15,334 bases of DNA from CAVSMC01 sp963798655 (GTDB lineage Bacteria; Pseudomonadota; Gammaproteobacteria; Burkholderiales; Casimicrobiaceae): NCBI GenBank assembly GCA_963798655.1, contig CAWCUH010000019.1:1-15334 (forward strand), given 5' to 3'. Below are positions 13,956 to 15,334 of the stretch, piece by piece. The notes under the pieces are model-generated. The model did not search any database. It had not been told where the DNA came from and saw only the letters and a list, made by a program, of their open reading frames with translations. The position numbers and the translations under genes are program-made. How positions within the stretch are numbered: the first letter of the stretch is position 1; each line of letters begins with the position of its first letter.

Positions 13956-15131
13956 TCAGAGCGCCGCAGTGAAAATGCGCTCGAAATCGGCCGCCGTGCA
14001 GGGCCGCGGATTCGTCTGGTGGCAGATGTCCTTCACGGCGATGTCGACCAGTGCCGCGACGTCGGCGCGGGTTACGGCGTGCGCGCTCTTCGTCGCGCCG
14101 ATCGTCGCCGGGATGCCGATGTCCGCCTTCAGCTTCGCCAGCCAGTCGATCAGCGACTGCGCGCTCGCCGATTCGCTCGTGGCCGCCGCGCCGGGCGCAC
14201 CGGCGACACGCGCGAGCTCCGCCATCCTCGCCGTCGCCGAAGGCAGATTGAAGCGCATCACGTGATCGATCATCACGCCGTTCGCGAGGCCATGATGAAA
14301 GTCCGCGACGGTCGACAACGCGTGCGCGCACGAATGCACGGCGCCGAGATCCTTCTGGAACGCGATCGCGCCCATCATCGACGCCATCATCATGTCCGAA
14401 CGCGCAGCGAGGTTGCGCGGCTCGCGCACGGCGACCGGCAGCGCGCGCGCAGCGATGCGTACGCCCTCGAGCGCAATGCCGTCGCACAACGGGTGATAAG
14501 CCGGCGACAGGTAGCTCTCGATGTTGTGCGTCAACGCATCCATGCCGGTCGCGGCGGTGACTCCGGCCGGCAGGTCGAGCGTCAGCTCGGGATCTGCGAA
14601 CACCACCTTCGCGAGGATCCTTGGCGAAAAGACAATTCGCTTCACGTGCGTGTCGTCTTCCGACACGACGCTCGAGCGGCCCACCTCGGACCCCGTGCCG
14701 GACGTCGTCGGCAGCGCGACGAAATAGGGGATCGCATCCGCAATGGCGCGCCCATTCGGGTAATCCCACGCGTACTCGATCGCGTCGCCACCGTGCGTTC
14801 CGAGAATGCCGACGATCTTCGCGACGTCGAGCGCGGCGCCGCCGCCGAATCCGATCACGCAATCGGCTCCGTGCTCGCGAAATGCCTGCCCGCCGGCGTT
14901 CGCCTGGGACGCGGTGGGATTGCCGAACACGCCGTCGAACACGGCGACCTGCAGCCCTGCCTCGCGCAACGACGCGACAAACGCCTGTGTGAGCGGCAAT
15001 TGCGCGAGTGCGCGGTCGGTGACGACGAGCGGGCGCGAGTGAGCGCACTCCTGAAGGTGCGCGCCGACGAGCGCGGACGCACCGGGGCCGAAATGGATCG
15101 TCGTCGGAAACGCAAAGCGGTGGATGGTCAT
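13956..15131 (-). CDS. Iron-containing (type III) alcohol dehydrogenase
   Basis: The protein has 391 residues. ATG 15131 gives M-T-I-H-R-F-A-F-P-T, the usual short lead into T-I-H-F-G-P-G. An upstream ATG at 15194 would add 21 arginine-rich residues and is rejected. The nucleotide-binding motif G-F-G-G-G-A-A-L-D-V-A-K (94-105) and P-T-T-S-G-T-G-S-E-V (141-150) are intact. Metal ligands are Asp198 and His202 (G-M-D-A-L-T-H), His266 (G-A-V-H) and His280 (H-H-G-L-A-N-G). The enzyme interconverts a primary alcohol and an aldehyde with NAD(P). It is the first gene of the leftward operon and, with the aldehyde dehydrogenase two genes on, forms an alcohol-to-acid pair. The specific alcohol is not readable. 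No strong Shine-Dalgarno is seen. Confidence 0.92.
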   Translation of the reverse strand: MTIHRFAFPTTIHFGPGASALVGAHLQECAHSRPLVVTDRALAQLPLTQAFVASLREAGLQVAVFDGVFGNPTASQANAGGQAFREHGADCVIGFGGGAALDVAKIVGILGTHGGDAIEYAWDYPNGRAIADAIPYFVALPTTSGTGSEVGRSSVVSEDDTHVKRIVFSPRILAKVVFADPELTLDLPAGVTAATGMDALTHNIESYLSPAYHPLCDGIALEGVRIAARALPVAVREPRNLAARSDMMMASMMGAIAFQKDLGAVHSCAHALSTVADFHHGLANGVMIDHVMRFNLPSATARMAELARVAGAPGAAATSESASAQSLIDWLAKLKADIGIPATIGATKSAHAVTRADVAALVDIAVKDICHQTNPRPCTAADFERIFTAAL

Positions 15132-15221
15132 GGCGTGAACGGGGTGTCGCGAACGGTGCGCGGCCAGCCAACGATCCGCCGCTCGGCAAAGCAATGACGC
15201 ATCGTCGATATGCCGTCGTCC

Positions 15222-15230
15222 TTTATATCA
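15222..15230 (-). promoter_or_regulatory. Extended -10 promoter candidate for the alcohol dehydrogenase operon
   Basis: On the minus strand, TGATATAAA fits the extended -10 pattern TG-N-TATAAT with one mismatch in the hexamer. It would start transcription near 15215 and give a leader of about 85 bases before ATG 15131. There is no good -35 at 16-18 bases, which is acceptable for extended -10 promoters. It is the most AT-rich patch in an otherwise GC-rich gap. The remaining intergenic bases show nothing else recognisable. Confidence 0.4.
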
Positions 15231-15286
15231 GATTTCGCTTCTCGATTCCGGTACGCGCGCTCGCGCCGAGCGTGCGTTCCGTCCCG

Positions 15287-15334
15287 TCACTCAAGCGGCA
15301 GCGTCGCACCGAGCAGGCGGGCGAGCAATACATC
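15287..15334 (-). CDS. Possible C-terminal end of a leftward gene (partial, right edge)
   Basis: Read leftwards, the last bases give D-V-L-L-A-R-L-L-G-A-T-L-P-L-E followed by TGA (15289-15287). The amphipathic L-A-R-L-L-G-A-T-L-P-L-E looks like a real protein end and lies upstream of the operon in the same direction. Only fifteen residues are visible and no family can be named. A second frame with a stop at 15293-15291 also exists, so this remains tentative. Confidence 0.25.
   Translation of the reverse strand, partial: DVLLARLLGATLPLE

Noticed and set aside
13071..15197. A 708-codon open frame on the plus strand
   Set aside because: It is antisense to three well-supported genes, has an arginine-rich composition typical of GC-rich shadow frames and shows no domain.
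1..15334. CRISPR arrays, tRNA or rRNA genes, riboswitches
   Set aside because: No regularly spaced repeats and no tRNA or rRNA-like segments were recognised; the intergenic regions are short (all under about 215 bases).

Overview
The window is high-GC (about two thirds G+C by eye), densely packed bacterial DNA. The phosphonate genes are of the type seen in Burkholderia and relatives: a FadR-like PhnR, a PhnSTUV-type importer, PhnW and PhnA. With the Nudix, HAD-IB and FolD genes this suggests a betaproteobacterium, probably Burkholderiales. That placement is inferred from gene content only. No tRNA, rRNA, transposase, integrase or CRISPR array was seen.

Left part (1-6192): a 2-aminoethylphosphonate (AEP) locus. 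A GntR/FCD regulator (phnR) and the first codons of a probable phosphonoacetate hydrolase gene (phnA) run leftwards. phnS-phnT-phnU-phnV-phnW run rightwards. A 28-bp near-perfect palindrome in the divergent region is the likely PhnR operator. Together the genes would import AEP, transaminate it to phosphonoacetaldehyde and, through an oxidation step outside the window, hydrolyse phosphonoacetate to acetate and phosphate. phnS and phnR are intact. phnT, phnU, phnV and phnW each carry exactly one frameshift of the same sense, all in short CG-alternating stretches, and phnW also has an in-frame amber codon. As written, the importer and transaminase are broken. This is either real decay or a recurring sequence error.

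Middle (6193-8010): a cysteine-dioxygenase-like cupin gene and a divergent LrhA-type LysR regulator share a palindrome-rich intergenic region. The pair lies between two direct copies (37 of 38 bases identical) of the 3' end of the next gene (Nudix). That looks like the footprint of an insertion or duplication.

Housekeeping-like block (8011-10466): a DUF4743/Nudix hydrolase (leftwards) diverges after 27 bp from a SerB-like HAD phosphatase, which overlaps folD. folD meets the next gene tail-to-tail with 3 bp between the stop codons.

Right part (10470-15131): a tight four-gene leftward operon encodes an iron-dependent alcohol dehydrogenase, a gamma-glutamyl-GABA-hydrolase-like amidase, an NAD(P) aldehyde dehydrogenase and a SAM-dependent methyltransferase translationally coupled by a GTGA overlap. 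The first three would fit oxidation of a gamma-glutamylated amino alcohol to its acid followed by release of glutamate. The methyltransferase has no obvious place in such a route and is the least explained gene here. An extended -10 promoter candidate precedes the operon, and the right edge may hold the last codons of another leftward gene.
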